Below are positions 52,092 to 61,003 of a stretch of 64,000 bases of DNA, piece after piece (the stretch's first letter is position 1; every line of letters starts with the position of its first letter). The stretch is taken from the NCBI GenBank assembly GCA_024235895.1, contig JACKLM010000002.1:496001-560000 (forward strand), read 5' to 3'. A program made the position numbers and the translations under genes. Origin of the DNA: Burkholderiaceae bacterium (GTDB taxonomy: Bacteria; Pseudomonadota; Gammaproteobacteria; Burkholderiales; Burkholderiaceae_C). The notes under the pieces were generated by a model. That model saw only the letters and a program-made list of their open reading frames with translations. It was not told the origin of the DNA and searched no databases.

Positions 52092-53180
52092 TCACTCTCC
52101 AGCGTTGAGTCGGGTCAGTGTGGCGTGGCGCTCGGCCGCGGGCAAGCGCGCGATCTCGCGCACCGCGGCGTGAAAGCGCGCGAAGTCTCGCCCTTCGCGC
52201 TCGAACAGGCGCTCGAAGGCCGGGACCCGCTCGTCGTACGCGGCCTGGATGCCCAGCGCGGCATTGTTGGCCTGCTCGAACCAGCGGTCGTAGCCGGCAT
52301 ACCCGTCCCAGCGCCCGGTCTTGAGGCCGGCATGGTCGTCGCGCAGCCTGGCCATGCGCGCGGCCTTGGCGGCGCGCTTCGCGTCGTCGTCGAGCGCCGC
52401 GTCGTCGTAGATCGCGCGCAGGTCGTCGCGCGCGGTGCGCAGCAACGCGCGGAAGTCGCGCCGGCGCGCGTCGAAAGCCTCGTACTCGGCGCGCGCCTCG
52501 GCGCCGGCCTGCCCGGCCAGCCAGCGCGCCACCCCCAGCCGCTCGACCGCGGTGGCGTAGGACTCGTTGAACACCGTGTCGTCGCGCACGTAGACGACCT
52601 GGTGCGCCAGCTCGTGGAAGATCAGCCGCGCGAGCTCGCCCTCGGGGTAGCGGATGAAGGTCGACAGCAGCGGGTCGCCGCCCAGCCACTCGGTCCATCC
52701 CAGCGTCGAGTACGCCGGCACGCCGTAGACCACCACCTCCCAGCCGCCGGCGCGCAGCTCGGCGGCCAGTTCGTCGGCGGCGTCGCGCGCGTAGTAGCCA
52801 CGGTAGCCGACGCAGCCGACGACCGGGAAGCACCAGGTCTTCAACTGCAGCGACAGCTCGGGCGCGGCGACGACGTTCCACACCGCGGCCGGCCGGTCCA
52901 GCGCCGCATAGTGCCGGTAGCTGCGGTTGTCGGGCAGCGCCAGCTCGGCCACCGCCCAGTCGCGGATGCGCTGCGCCCGCTGCAGCCGCTCGCGCAGCGC
53001 CGGCGCGGTCGCGGGGTCGGCGATCCAGTCCGCCAGCGGCCGCGCACGGCGCACGATGTCGAGGTGGCCGCCGACCGATTGCGCGAGGTAGCCCGTGCTC
53101 GCGCAGCCGGCCAGCGCCAGCCCCGCCAGCAGTGCCGCCACGGCGAGCAGCCCCAGCGCACGCGCGCGATTCAGCCGCAT
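52092..53180 (-). CDS. Lipoprotein-type predicted aminopeptidase
   Basis: The 362-residue protein has a lipoprotein signal (LLAGLALAGCASTG, lipobox Cys near residue 26). The predicted zinc-metallopeptidase site is in LIFHELAHQVVYVRDDTVFN, followed by ESYATAVERLGV with the likely third ligand Glu. Other family blocks are RSYRHYAALDRPAAVWNVVA and STLGWTEWLGGDPLLSTFIR. It matches the COG4324-type predicted aminopeptidases. It overlaps no gene and lies 3 nt before the PHA-system gene. Confidence 0.83.
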   Translation of the reverse strand: MRLNRARALGLLAVAALLAGLALAGCASTGYLAQSVGGHLDIVRRARPLADWIADPATAPALRERLQRAQRIRDWAVAELALPDNRSYRHYAALDRPAAVWNVVAAPELSLQLKTWCFPVVGCVGYRGYYARDAADELAAELRAGGWEVVVYGVPAYSTLGWTEWLGGDPLLSTFIRYPEGELARLIFHELAHQVVYVRDDTVFNESYATAVERLGVARWLAGQAGAEARAEYEAFDARRRDFRALLRTARDDLRAIYDDAALDDDAKRAAKAARMARLRDDHAGLKTGRWDGYAGYDRWFEQANNAALGIQAAYDERVPAFERLFEREGRDFARFHAAVREIARLPAAERHATLTRLNAGE

Positions 53181-53228
53181 CGACGACGCCCCCGCACCCC
53201 GATCCGCGGCCTCGTGATCACGCCGCGG

Positions 53229-55394
53229 TCAGACCGCCCGCCACGCGGTGGCCGCCGGGTTCCCCGCGCCGCCCTGCCCGATCGCCGAGCCCGCCGCGGC
53301 CCCGGCGATCGCCGGGGCCGTCTCGCCCGGGCGGTCGGCCTCGACCTCGACCAGGCAGTCGTAGAAGGTCGGCCCGCGGCCGATGTCGGTCAGCCGCGGG
53401 CTGGTCAGCTCGTTGACGTTGACACCGTCGCGGCCGAACTTGCGCCACCAGACGCCGAGCGCGACGACCACCCCGGGCCGCGCGCGCGTGCTCAGCTCGG
53501 CGCGGCAGCGGTAGACGCCGCGGTCGTTGAAGATGCGCACCATGGCGCCGTCGGCGATGCCGCGCGCCGCCGCGTCGTCGGGGTGGATCTCGACCAGCGG
53601 CTCGCGCTCGGTGGCGCGCAGGCTGGCGACGTTGACGAAGGTCGAGTTGAGGAAGTTGCGCGCCGGCGGCGAGATCATCGCCAGCGGATAGCGCGCCGCG
53701 AGCGCCGGGTCGCGCTCGGCGCATTCGTGGTTGGGGACGAAGTCGGGCACCGGGTAGCCCGGCGCGCTGACGCGCGCGCGGCCGTCGGGGGTCGCGAAGC
53801 CGCCGTCGGCGAACGGCCGCGGCGGCACGCGCAGCGGCGTCCAGCCGCGCGCGAACAGCTCGTCCAGGTCGATCCGGCCCGGCCGCCAGGCCTGGCGCAC
53901 CATCGCCTCGTCGCGGTCGCCGAAGCAGGGATCGTCGAAGCCCATGCGCGCAGCCAGCTCGCGGAAGATGCGCGCATTCGACCGCGCCTGCCCGAGCGGC
54001 GCGATCGCGGGGCGGTTCAGCATCGCGTAGGTATGGCCGTAGGCGCCCTGCGTGTCCCAGTGCTCGAGCTGGGTCGTCGCCGGCAGCACGATATCGGCGT
54101 GGTCGGCGGTATCGGTCAGGAAATGCTCGAGGACGACGGTGAACAGGTCCTCGCGCGCGAAGCCGGCGGCCACGCGCCGGCCGTCGGGCGCGACCGCGAC
54201 CGGGTTGCTGTCGTAGACGATCAGCGCCTCGATGCGCGGGCCGAAGCCGGCCGACCCTTCGGCGAGCAGCGCGTCGCCGATCGAGACCATGTTGACGCTG
54301 CGCGGGCTGCGCCCGGCGAGCAGGTCCGGGCGCTGCAGCGCATCGACATCGATCGCACCCGCGAACCAGCCCGAGCTCGACAGCAGCATGCCGCCGCCGC
54401 GATCGCGCCAGGCGCCGGTCAGGCAGGGCAGCAGCGCGATCAACCGCACCGCGGCGCCGCCGCCGGCGTTGCGCTGCACGCCGTAGTTCATCCGGATCCC
54501 GGCCGGCCGCGTCGTCGCCAGGTCGCGCGCCAGCTCGCGGATCTCGTCCGCCGGCACGCCGCAGACCGCCGCGGCGCGCTCGGGCGGCCACTGCAGCGCG
54601 CGCTCGCGCAGCGCCGGCCAGCCCTCGGGCCCCTGCTGCAGGTGGCGCGCGACGTAGTCCTCGTCGACGCCGCCGAGCACGACGAGCTCGTGCATCAGCG
54701 CCAGCGCCAGCGCGCCGTCGCTGCCCGGGCGCAGCGCGAGGTGGCGGTGGCACTTGTCGGCGGTCTCGGTGCGCCGCGGGTCGATCGCCCACAGCTTGGC
54801 GCCGGCGCGCTTGGCCTGCTGCGCGAAGGCCCAGAAGTGCAGGTTGGACGCGATCGAGTGGCTGCCCCAGATGACGACCAGCCGGCTGGCGGCGAAGTCC
54901 TGCACGTGCATGCCGAGCTTGCCGCCGTAGGTCAGCGCCAGCGCCTCGCCGCCGGCGGTCGAGCAGATCGTGCGCTCCAGCCGCGACGCGCCGAGCCGGG
55001 CGAAGAAGCGCGACGCCATGCCCTCGCCCTGCACCAGCCCCATCGTGCCGGCGTAGCTGTAGGGCAGGATCGCCTGCGCGTCGCGCGCCGCGATCGCGCG
55101 CAGCTTGTCCGCGACGATTCCCAGCGCTTCGTCCCAGCCGATCGGCTCGAAGCGCCCGCCGCCCTTGGGGCCGGTGCGCCTGAGCGGCGTCAGCACGCGA
55201 TCGGGGTGGTAGGTCCGTTCGGGGTAGCGGCTGACCTTGGTGCACAGCGCACCCTGCGTCGTCGGGTGGTCGGGGTCGCCGGCCATGCGCACCGCGCGCC
55301 CGCCCTCGACGCTCACGCGCCAGGCGCAGGTGTCGGGGCAGTCGTGCGGGCAGAAGCCCTGCACGGTGGTGGCGGCAGCAGCGGCGGCGCTCAT
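53229..55394 (-). CDS. Molybdopterin-dependent oxidoreductase
   Basis: A large-subunit enzyme of the DMSO reductase family. The 721-residue protein has the N-terminal 4Fe-4S motif with Cys at 15, 19, 23 and 51 (GFCPHDCPDTCAW, then GALCTK). The bis-MGD binding regions include YSYAGTMGLVQGEGMASRFF, WGSHSIASNLHFW and LRPGSDGALALALMHELV. The C-terminal cofactor domain has LAMISPPARNFLNSTFVNV. No twin-arginine signal is present and the start is MSAAAAAATTVQ, so it is probably cytoplasmic. No partner subunit or chaperone gene is adjacent, and the substrate is unknown. Confidence 0.92.
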   Translation of the reverse strand: MSAAAAAATTVQGFCPHDCPDTCAWRVSVEGGRAVRMAGDPDHPTTQGALCTKVSRYPERTYHPDRVLTPLRRTGPKGGGRFEPIGWDEALGIVADKLRAIAARDAQAILPYSYAGTMGLVQGEGMASRFFARLGASRLERTICSTAGGEALALTYGGKLGMHVQDFAASRLVVIWGSHSIASNLHFWAFAQQAKRAGAKLWAIDPRRTETADKCHRHLALRPGSDGALALALMHELVVLGGVDEDYVARHLQQGPEGWPALRERALQWPPERAAAVCGVPADEIRELARDLATTRPAGIRMNYGVQRNAGGGAAVRLIALLPCLTGAWRDRGGGMLLSSSGWFAGAIDVDALQRPDLLAGRSPRSVNMVSIGDALLAEGSAGFGPRIEALIVYDSNPVAVAPDGRRVAAGFAREDLFTVVLEHFLTDTADHADIVLPATTQLEHWDTQGAYGHTYAMLNRPAIAPLGQARSNARIFRELAARMGFDDPCFGDRDEAMVRQAWRPGRIDLDELFARGWTPLRVPPRPFADGGFATPDGRARVSAPGYPVPDFVPNHECAERDPALAARYPLAMISPPARNFLNSTFVNVASLRATEREPLVEIHPDDAAARGIADGAMVRIFNDRGVYRCRAELSTRARPGVVVALGVWWRKFGRDGVNVNELTSPRLTDIGRGPTFYDCLVEVEADRPGETAPAIAGAAAGSAIGQGGAGNPAATAWRAV

Positions 55395-55535
55395 GCCGCT
55401 ATCGTATCGGGGCGCGGCCGTCGTGCACCGCGGGCACCCCGATCGCCCCGCGGCGCGGAAACGGCGGGCCACCCAGGGACATCCCGGCGCCTCTAAACTG
55501 GGTCGCTCCGTCCGCCTCGCCCCGGGGTCCGCACG

Positions 55536-56732
55536 ATGAAGCTGATCGAATCCATCCTCGCCGACGCGCCGTCCATCGCCGCGATGCGGCGCGATATCCA
55601 CGCCCACCCCGAGCTGTGCTTCGAGGAGGAGCGCACCTCCGAGCTGATCGCGCGCGCGCTCGCCGACTGGGGCATCGAGGTGCACCGCGGCCTCGGCAAG
55701 ACGGGCGTCGTCGGCATCGTTCGCGGCGGCAGCTCGGCGCGTGCGGTCGGGCTGCGGGCCGACATCGACGCGCTGCCGATGACCGAGCACAACCGCTTCG
55801 CCCACGCCAGCCGCCACCCCGGGCGCATGCACGCCTGCGGCCACGACGGCCACACCGCGATGCTGCTGGCCGCGGCCAAGCACCTGGCGGCGAACCGCGG
55901 CTTCGACGGCAGCGTCGTTCTCGTCTTCCAGCCTGCCGAGGAAGGCGGCGGCGGCGCGCGCGAGATGATCGCGGACGGCTTGTTCGAGCGCTTCCCGATG
56001 GAGGCGATCTTCGGCGCCCACAACTGGCCGGGGATGGCGGTCGGGCAGTTCGCGCTCGCGCCGGGGCCGGTGTTCGCGAGCTCGAACGACTTCCAGATCA
56101 CGATCTCGGGCAAGGGTGCGCACGGCGCGATGCCCAACCTGGGCATCGACCCGGTGCCCGCGGCCTGCCAGATGGTGCAGGCCTTCCAGACCATCGTCAC
56201 GCGCAACAAGCGCCCGCTGGACACCGCGGTGATCTCGGTGACGATGATCCACGCCGGCGAGGCGACCAACGTCATCCCCGACACCTGCACCCTGGGCGGC
56301 ACCGCGCGCACCTTCACGACCGAGGTGCTGGACCTCGTCGAGCGCCGCATGAAGGCCGTTGCCGAGGCGACCGCGGCCGCGTTCGAGTGCGGCGTCGAGT
56401 TCCAGTTCAGGCGCAACTACCCGCCGACCATCAACCACGCGGCCGAGACCGACTTCGCGCGCGAGCTGCTGGCCGAGGTCGTCGGCGCCGGCAACGTGCT
56501 GCCGTTCGAGCCGACGATGGGCGCCGAGGACTTCAGCTACTACCTGCAGCACAAGCCGGGCTGCTACTTCCTGATCGGCAACGGCGACGGCAGCCACCGC
56601 GCCGGCGGCCACGGGTTGGGGCCGTGCATGCTGCACAACCCGAGCTACGATTTCAACGACGACCTGATCCCGCTGGGCGCGACGGCCTGGGTGCGGCTGG
56701 CCGAGAAGTGGCTCGCCTCACCGAGGCGCTGA
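55536..56732 (+). CDS. M20-family amidohydrolase (hippurate hydrolase-like)
   Basis: The 398-residue product is a di-metal amidohydrolase of the M20D group. It has MRRDIHAHPELCFEEERTSE, GLRADIDALPMTEHNRFAHA, the metal motif MHACGHDGHTAMLL and FQPAEEGGGGAREMIADGLF. The dimerisation-domain ITISGKGAHGAMPNLGIDPV and MGAEDFSYYLQHKPGCYF follow. Family members deacylate N-acyl amino acids. It is divergent from the molybdopterin enzyme and 70 nt before the DUF2817 gene. Confidence 0.92.
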   Translation: MKLIESILADAPSIAAMRRDIHAHPELCFEEERTSELIARALADWGIEVHRGLGKTGVVGIVRGGSSARAVGLRADIDALPMTEHNRFAHASRHPGRMHACGHDGHTAMLLAAAKHLAANRGFDGSVVLVFQPAEEGGGGAREMIADGLFERFPMEAIFGAHNWPGMAVGQFALAPGPVFASSNDFQITISGKGAHGAMPNLGIDPVPAACQMVQAFQTIVTRNKRPLDTAVISVTMIHAGEATNVIPDTCTLGGTARTFTTEVLDLVERRMKAVAEATAAAFECGVEFQFRRNYPPTINHAAETDFARELLAEVVGAGNVLPFEPTMGAEDFSYYLQHKPGCYFLIGNGDGSHRAGGHGLGPCMLHNPSYDFNDDLIPLGATAWVRLAEKWLASPRR

Positions 56733-56802
56733 GCGCGGCGGCGGCGCCGGCGCCCGGCCGGCTCCCCGGCGGGCGCCCCCTGGCACGAAAGGACCGCGCA
56801 AG

Positions 56803-57888
56803 ATGACCGACGCCTCCCGCTTCTTCGCCCAGACCTACGCCGAGGCGCGCCAGGGCTTCGTGGCTGCGGCCGAGGAGGCCGGGCTCGACGTGCACGGCCA
56901 CGCGCACCCGATGCTCGGCAAGGACGGCGAGCCGCTGGCGATGGACGCCGCGCGCTTCGGCCCCGCCGACGCGCCGGCGCTGCTGATCGTCTCCAGTGCC
57001 TGCCACGGGGTCGAGGGCTTCTGCGGCTCGGGCGTGCAGCGCGCGCTGCTGGCCGAGCCGGCGTTCCATGCGGACGCCACTGCGGCCGGTGTGGCGGTGC
57101 TGTACGTCCACGCGCTCAACCCCTGGGGTTTCTCGTGGTGGCGGCGGGTGACGCAGGAGAACGTCGACCTGAACCGCAATTTCGTCGACTTCGACCAGCC
57201 GCTGCCGGCCAACCCCGCCTACGACGAGCTCGCGCGCGCGATCGTGCCGCGCGAGTGGCCTTCGCCCGAGTCCGACGCCAGGCTCGCCGCCTACGCCGAC
57301 GCCCACGGCCAGCGCGCGCTGCAGGAGGCGATCAGCCGCGGCCAGTACGCCCACCCGGAAGGGCTGTTCTACGGCGGCCGCGCGCCGACCTGGAGCCACC
57401 AGACGCTTCGCCACGTGCTGCACGACCACGGCCGGCGCTGCGCGCGGATGGGATGGATCGACCTGCACACGGGGCTGGGGCCGAGCGGCCACGGCGAGCG
57501 CATCTTCGCCGGTCCCGACGATGCCGACGCGATCGCCCGCGCCCGTGCGTGGTGGGGCGACGCGGTGACCTCGATCTACGACGGCAGCTCGAGCTCGGCA
57601 CGGCTGACCGGGCTGATGTGGCTGGCCGCGGGGCAGGAATGCCCGCAGGCGGAGCACACCGGGATCGCGCTGGAGTACGGCACGTTGCCGCTGCCCGCGG
57701 TCATCGAGGCGCTGCGTGCGGACCACTGGCTGGCGCTGCACCCCGAGGCCCCCAACGCGCAGCGCGACGCCATCCGCCGCCGCACGCGCGACGCCTTCTA
57801 CACCGACGACGATGCGTGGAAGGCGCGCATCGTCGAGCAGGGCTTGCAGGCGGCGTGCGAGGCGGTGCGGGGGTTAGCGGGGGACTGA
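56803..57888 (+). CDS. DUF2817 / M14-like metallopeptidase
   Basis: The 361-residue product has the zinc motif VSSACHGVEGFCGSG (His-x2-Glu), the second histidine in WIDLHTGLGPSGHGERI, and a glutamate region in IALEYGTLPLPAVIEALR. This matches the carboxypeptidase/aspartoacylase-like M14 fold. The substrate is unknown. Its close spacing after the M20 amidohydrolase suggests a shared catabolic role for acylated amino acids or peptides. Confidence 0.85.
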   Translation: MTDASRFFAQTYAEARQGFVAAAEEAGLDVHGHAHPMLGKDGEPLAMDAARFGPADAPALLIVSSACHGVEGFCGSGVQRALLAEPAFHADATAAGVAVLYVHALNPWGFSWWRRVTQENVDLNRNFVDFDQPLPANPAYDELARAIVPREWPSPESDARLAAYADAHGQRALQEAISRGQYAHPEGLFYGGRAPTWSHQTLRHVLHDHGRRCARMGWIDLHTGLGPSGHGERIFAGPDDADAIARARAWWGDAVTSIYDGSSSSARLTGLMWLAAGQECPQAEHTGIALEYGTLPLPAVIEALRADHWLALHPEAPNAQRDAIRRRTRDAFYTDDDAWKARIVEQGLQAACEAVRGLAGD

Positions 57889-58266
57889 GAGCCTGTGAGG
57901 GCAGCGATCGCGACCGGCCCGCCTGCCTACCTGCCACGTGTGGCGCGGCGAAGCCGGCAGCGGGCCGGCTTCTCGGAGGCCGCATTGGTATTCGACCGTC
58001 GAAGACAGATGCGGCTGCCTGCCGAGGTCGGCGGGTGCCCTTGCCCGTAAGTGAAGGGGGAGCCGGCGGCGCAAGCCGACGGCGGAGGAGCGAGCCCGGA
58101 CACAAACAGTCCTGCGGACTGTTTGTGCCTGGCGAGCGCCCGGGGCACTGTCCCCGGGCATGGAGGGCAAGGGCACCCGCCGACCTCGGCTCGCGCGGAT
58201 CGAGGCATGCCGATCCAGTTGCGAAGCACGGGCGAGCGCTCTTCCAGGCAGCTCATGCCCGAAGGA
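57889..58266. other. Gene-free spacer after the DUF2817 gene
   Basis: This 378-nt spacer separates the convergent DUF2817 and pgi genes and holds no supportable gene. It starts with a motif TTGGTATTCGAC (57985-57996). It then contains the large hairpin repeat at 58091-58198 and flanking short segments shared with other spacers. Confidence 0.6.
58091..58198 (+). repeat. Dispersed hairpin repeat, copy A
   Basis: About 108 bp including two strong hairpins. One is a 12-bp stem with TGC loop (58101-58112 with 58116-58127, core ACAAACAGTC). The other is an 8-bp GCCCGGGG/CCCCGGGC stem (58138-58145 with 58152-58159). The sequence recurs in reverse orientation at 62249-62353 with only a few changes. 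It lies between convergent genes, so it may act as a bidirectional terminator. Confidence 0.8.
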
Positions 58267-59868
58267 TCAGCCCGCCCGCGTCAACCTGCCCAGCAAACCC
58301 GCCGTCGACGCATCCAGCCCTGCCATGTCGCCACTGTCGAAGCGCGGCAACAGCTCGTTGCACAAGGCCTTGCCGAGCTCGACCCCCCACTGGTCGAAGG
58401 CGTTGAGGCACCAGATCGCGGCGCTGGTGAAGACGCGGTGCTCGTACAGCGCCAGCAAGGCCCCGAGCGCGCGCGGCGTCAGCGCGTCCAGCACCAGCGT
58501 CGTGCTCGGCCGGTTGCCGGGGAAGCTGCGATGGCGCGCGATCACCGCCGCGTCGATGCCGGCCGCGGCGGTCGGCGGCTTCTCGCGCAAGGCCTGCTCG
58601 GCCGTCTTGCCCAGCATCAGCGCCTGCGACTGCGCCAGCGCGTTGGCCAGCAGCTTGCGGTGCAGGTCGGCATGGCCGTGGGTCGGCCGGCGCACGACGA
58701 TGAACTCCACCGGCACCACGTCGCTGCCCTGGTGCAGCATCTGGAAGAACGCGTGCTGGCCGTTGGTGCCGGGCTCGCCCCAGACCACCGGGCTGGTCGC
58801 GTAGGGCAGCGGCTCGCCGGCGACGTCGACCGACTTGCCGTTGCTCTCCATCTCGAGCTGCTGCAGGTAGGCCGGCAGCCGCTTCAGCCCCTGGTGGTAG
58901 GGCGCGACGCAGCGCGTCGGGAAGCGGTGGAAATTGCGGTACCAGACGTCGAGCAGCCCGAGCTGCAGCGGCAGGTTGGACTCGACCGGCGTCTCGGCGA
59001 AGTGGCGGTCCATCGCGTGCGCGCCGGCGAGAAACTCGCGGAAATGCTCGCTGCCGATCGCGATCGCGATCGGCAGCCCGATCGCGCTCCACAGCGAGTA
59101 GCGCCCACCGACCCAGTCCCAGAAACCGAAGGTCGTGTCGATGCCGAACGCGGCCGCCGCCTCGACGTTCGTCGTCGTGGCGACGAAGTGGCGCTCCATG
59201 TGCTGCCCGCCCTTAGACAGGAACCACTCGCGCGCGACCTGCGCGTTGGCCATCGTCTCCTGCGTCGTGAAGGTCTTGCTGGCGACGACGAACAGGGTGC
59301 TGCGCGGGTGCAGCCGGCGCAGCACCGGCGCGATATCGTGGCCGTCGACGTTGCTGACGAAGTGAAAGCGCAGCTCCGGGTGGACGCAGGCGTCCAGCGC
59401 CGGCACCACCATCTGCGGGCCGAGGTCGCTGCCGCCGATGCCGATGTTGACGATGTCGGTAATCCCGCGCGCCGGCTCACGCACATGGTCGGCGAAGGCG
59501 AGCATCGCGTCCAGCACCGCGTGCACCTCGGCGTTGAACGGTGTGGCCGCGCCGCGCGGCGCGCGCAGCGCGGTGTGCAGCACGGCGCGGCCCTCGGTGG
59601 CGTTGATCGGCTCGCCGGCGAACATCGCGTCGCGCCGGGCCTCGACGCCGCACGCTCGCGCCAGGTCGGCGAGCAGCCGTCGCGCGGCGTCGTCCCACAG
59701 CGCCTTCGACAGGTCGGCGAAGACCTCCGGCGCCTGCACGCCGAAGCGATCGAATCGCACCGGGTCGCGCGCGAAGGCTTCGCGCAGGTCCAGCGCGCGG
59801 CCGTGGGCATCGTGGTGGTGGGCCAGCGCGGCCCAGGCCTCGGTGCGGTCGCAGCGGCTGGAGTCCAT
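58267..59868 (-). CDS. pgi: Glucose-6-phosphate isomerase
   Basis: It interconverts glucose 6-phosphate and fructose 6-phosphate. The 533-residue product has VNIGIGGSDLGPQMVVPALD, SKTFTTQETMANAQVAREWF, the active-site FGFWDWVGGRYSLWSAIGLP and QGLKRLPAYLQQLEMESNGK. It ends with VELGKALCNELLPR. The start at 59866-59868 is chosen by alignment with E. coli Pgi (TEAWAALAHH against TAAWQALQKH). A start at 59905-59907 would overlap the transaldolase-like gene. It lies 19 nt after that gene. Confidence 0.96.
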   Translation of the reverse strand: MDSSRCDRTEAWAALAHHHDAHGRALDLREAFARDPVRFDRFGVQAPEVFADLSKALWDDAARRLLADLARACGVEARRDAMFAGEPINATEGRAVLHTALRAPRGAATPFNAEVHAVLDAMLAFADHVREPARGITDIVNIGIGGSDLGPQMVVPALDACVHPELRFHFVSNVDGHDIAPVLRRLHPRSTLFVVASKTFTTQETMANAQVAREWFLSKGGQHMERHFVATTTNVEAAAAFGIDTTFGFWDWVGGRYSLWSAIGLPIAIAIGSEHFREFLAGAHAMDRHFAETPVESNLPLQLGLLDVWYRNFHRFPTRCVAPYHQGLKRLPAYLQQLEMESNGKSVDVAGEPLPYATSPVVWGEPGTNGQHAFFQMLHQGSDVVPVEFIVVRRPTHGHADLHRKLLANALAQSQALMLGKTAEQALREKPPTAAAGIDAAVIARHRSFPGNRPSTTLVLDALTPRALGALLALYEHRVFTSAAIWCLNAFDQWGVELGKALCNELLPRFDSGDMAGLDASTAGLLGRLTRAG

Positions 59869-59887
59869 CGCGTGGGCGGCCTGCCGT

Positions 59888-60889
59888 TCAGCCGCCGGGC
59901 CGGGCATCGATCGCGCGCTCCAGCGCCGCGGCCGCCGCAGCCGAGTCGCGGATGCCCGCGGCGAGCAGCTCGGTGGCCATCGCGTCCTCGTTGAGCGACC
60001 AGCGGAAGCTCGCCTCGTTGAAGGTCATCGCGTGCATGGGGGCGGCCTCGGCCTCGTCGCGAACCAGCACCCGCGGCACCTCGCCCTCGCCCGCACACAA
60101 CGCGTCCAGCAGCGCGCCATCGATCGCCAGCCGCTCGCAGCCGGCCAGCGCCAGCGCCTGCGCCGCATCGTGCAGCTCGCTGCCCATGACCTCGGTGTCC
60201 AGGCCGTAGTGGCGCAGGTAGCGCCACACGCACGCCAGCCTGGCCACGCCGGGGTCTTCGGCGCCGCCGGCCGCACCGCGAAGGTCTGCGCCGGGATGGT
60301 CCGCCCCGCGGGTGACTGCCCCTGCGGCCCCGCCTAGCCCCTTCACCCGCGGCTGCCAGCGCGCGATGCGCCCGACCGGGCATGCGATGCGCGCGACGTC
60401 GGCATCGCCGCACAGCACGGCCTGGCACAGCGTGATCACGAGCGTCGCCTCGCAGCCTATGCCCTCGCGCGCCAGCGCACGCGCGGCCTGGATGCCCTCC
60501 CAGGTGGCCGGGATGCGGACCCGCACGCGCGCGCGATCTGCACCCGACTTCTCTGCCAGCTGCAGCAGACGTCGCGCGCGCGCGACGGTGCCGGCGGTGT
60601 CGAAGGCCAGCCGGGCGTCGACGTCGATGGCGACGCAGCCGGGCACGTCGCGCGACACGGCAACACCGACACCCACCCGCACCGCGTCGGCAAGGTCGGG
60701 CAGCGGCTCGCCGGCGTGGGCGGCGAGCGTGTCGTCCAGCAGCGGCGCGTGCGCCGGCTGACGCAGCGCGTGCAGCACTGCCGCATCGTCGATCGACGCA
60801 TCGCGCGGCGCCGCCCGCATCACGACGCCGGCGTCGGCCGTCGTCGCCACGATCCCGGTGTGGGTCTTCAGCGCGTCGAGAAGCCTCAT
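59888..60889 (-). CDS. Transaldolase-family protein lacking the catalytic residues
   Basis: The 333-residue protein aligns along its length with E. coli TalB, for example DVDARLAFDT, IPATWEGIQAARALAREGI, VMGSELHDAAQALALAGCER and RWSLNEDAMATELLAAGI. Yet the Schiff-base Lys132 is Arg here (R125, before IPATWEG), Asp17 is Thr (T16), Asn35 is Asp (D34), and Glu96 is Asp (D89). It should therefore not make the enzyme intermediate. A Gly/Ala-rich insert lies after RWQPRVKG. Placement just before pgi suggests an active tal ancestor, now a pseudoenzyme or regulator. Codon use is normal, so it is not an obvious pseudogene. Confidence 0.85.
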   Translation of the reverse strand: MRLLDALKTHTGIVATTADAGVVMRAAPRDASIDDAAVLHALRQPAHAPLLDDTLAAHAGEPLPDLADAVRVGVGVAVSRDVPGCVAIDVDARLAFDTAGTVARARRLLQLAEKSGADRARVRVRIPATWEGIQAARALAREGIGCEATLVITLCQAVLCGDADVARIACPVGRIARWQPRVKGLGGAAGAVTRGADHPGADLRGAAGGAEDPGVARLACVWRYLRHYGLDTEVMGSELHDAAQALALAGCERLAIDGALLDALCAGEGEVPRVLVRDEAEAAPMHAMTFNEASFRWSLNEDAMATELLAAGIRDSAAAAAALERAIDARPGG

Positions 60890-61003
60890 GCCGCGATTAG
60901 ACCCGATGCCGCGCCGCGCCGGCCATCGTGATCGGTGACAGGCTGCGACGCCTCACCCTGGGGGTGGCGGCGGGCGCTGCGGCCTGTTACAAACCGCGCT
61001 GCG

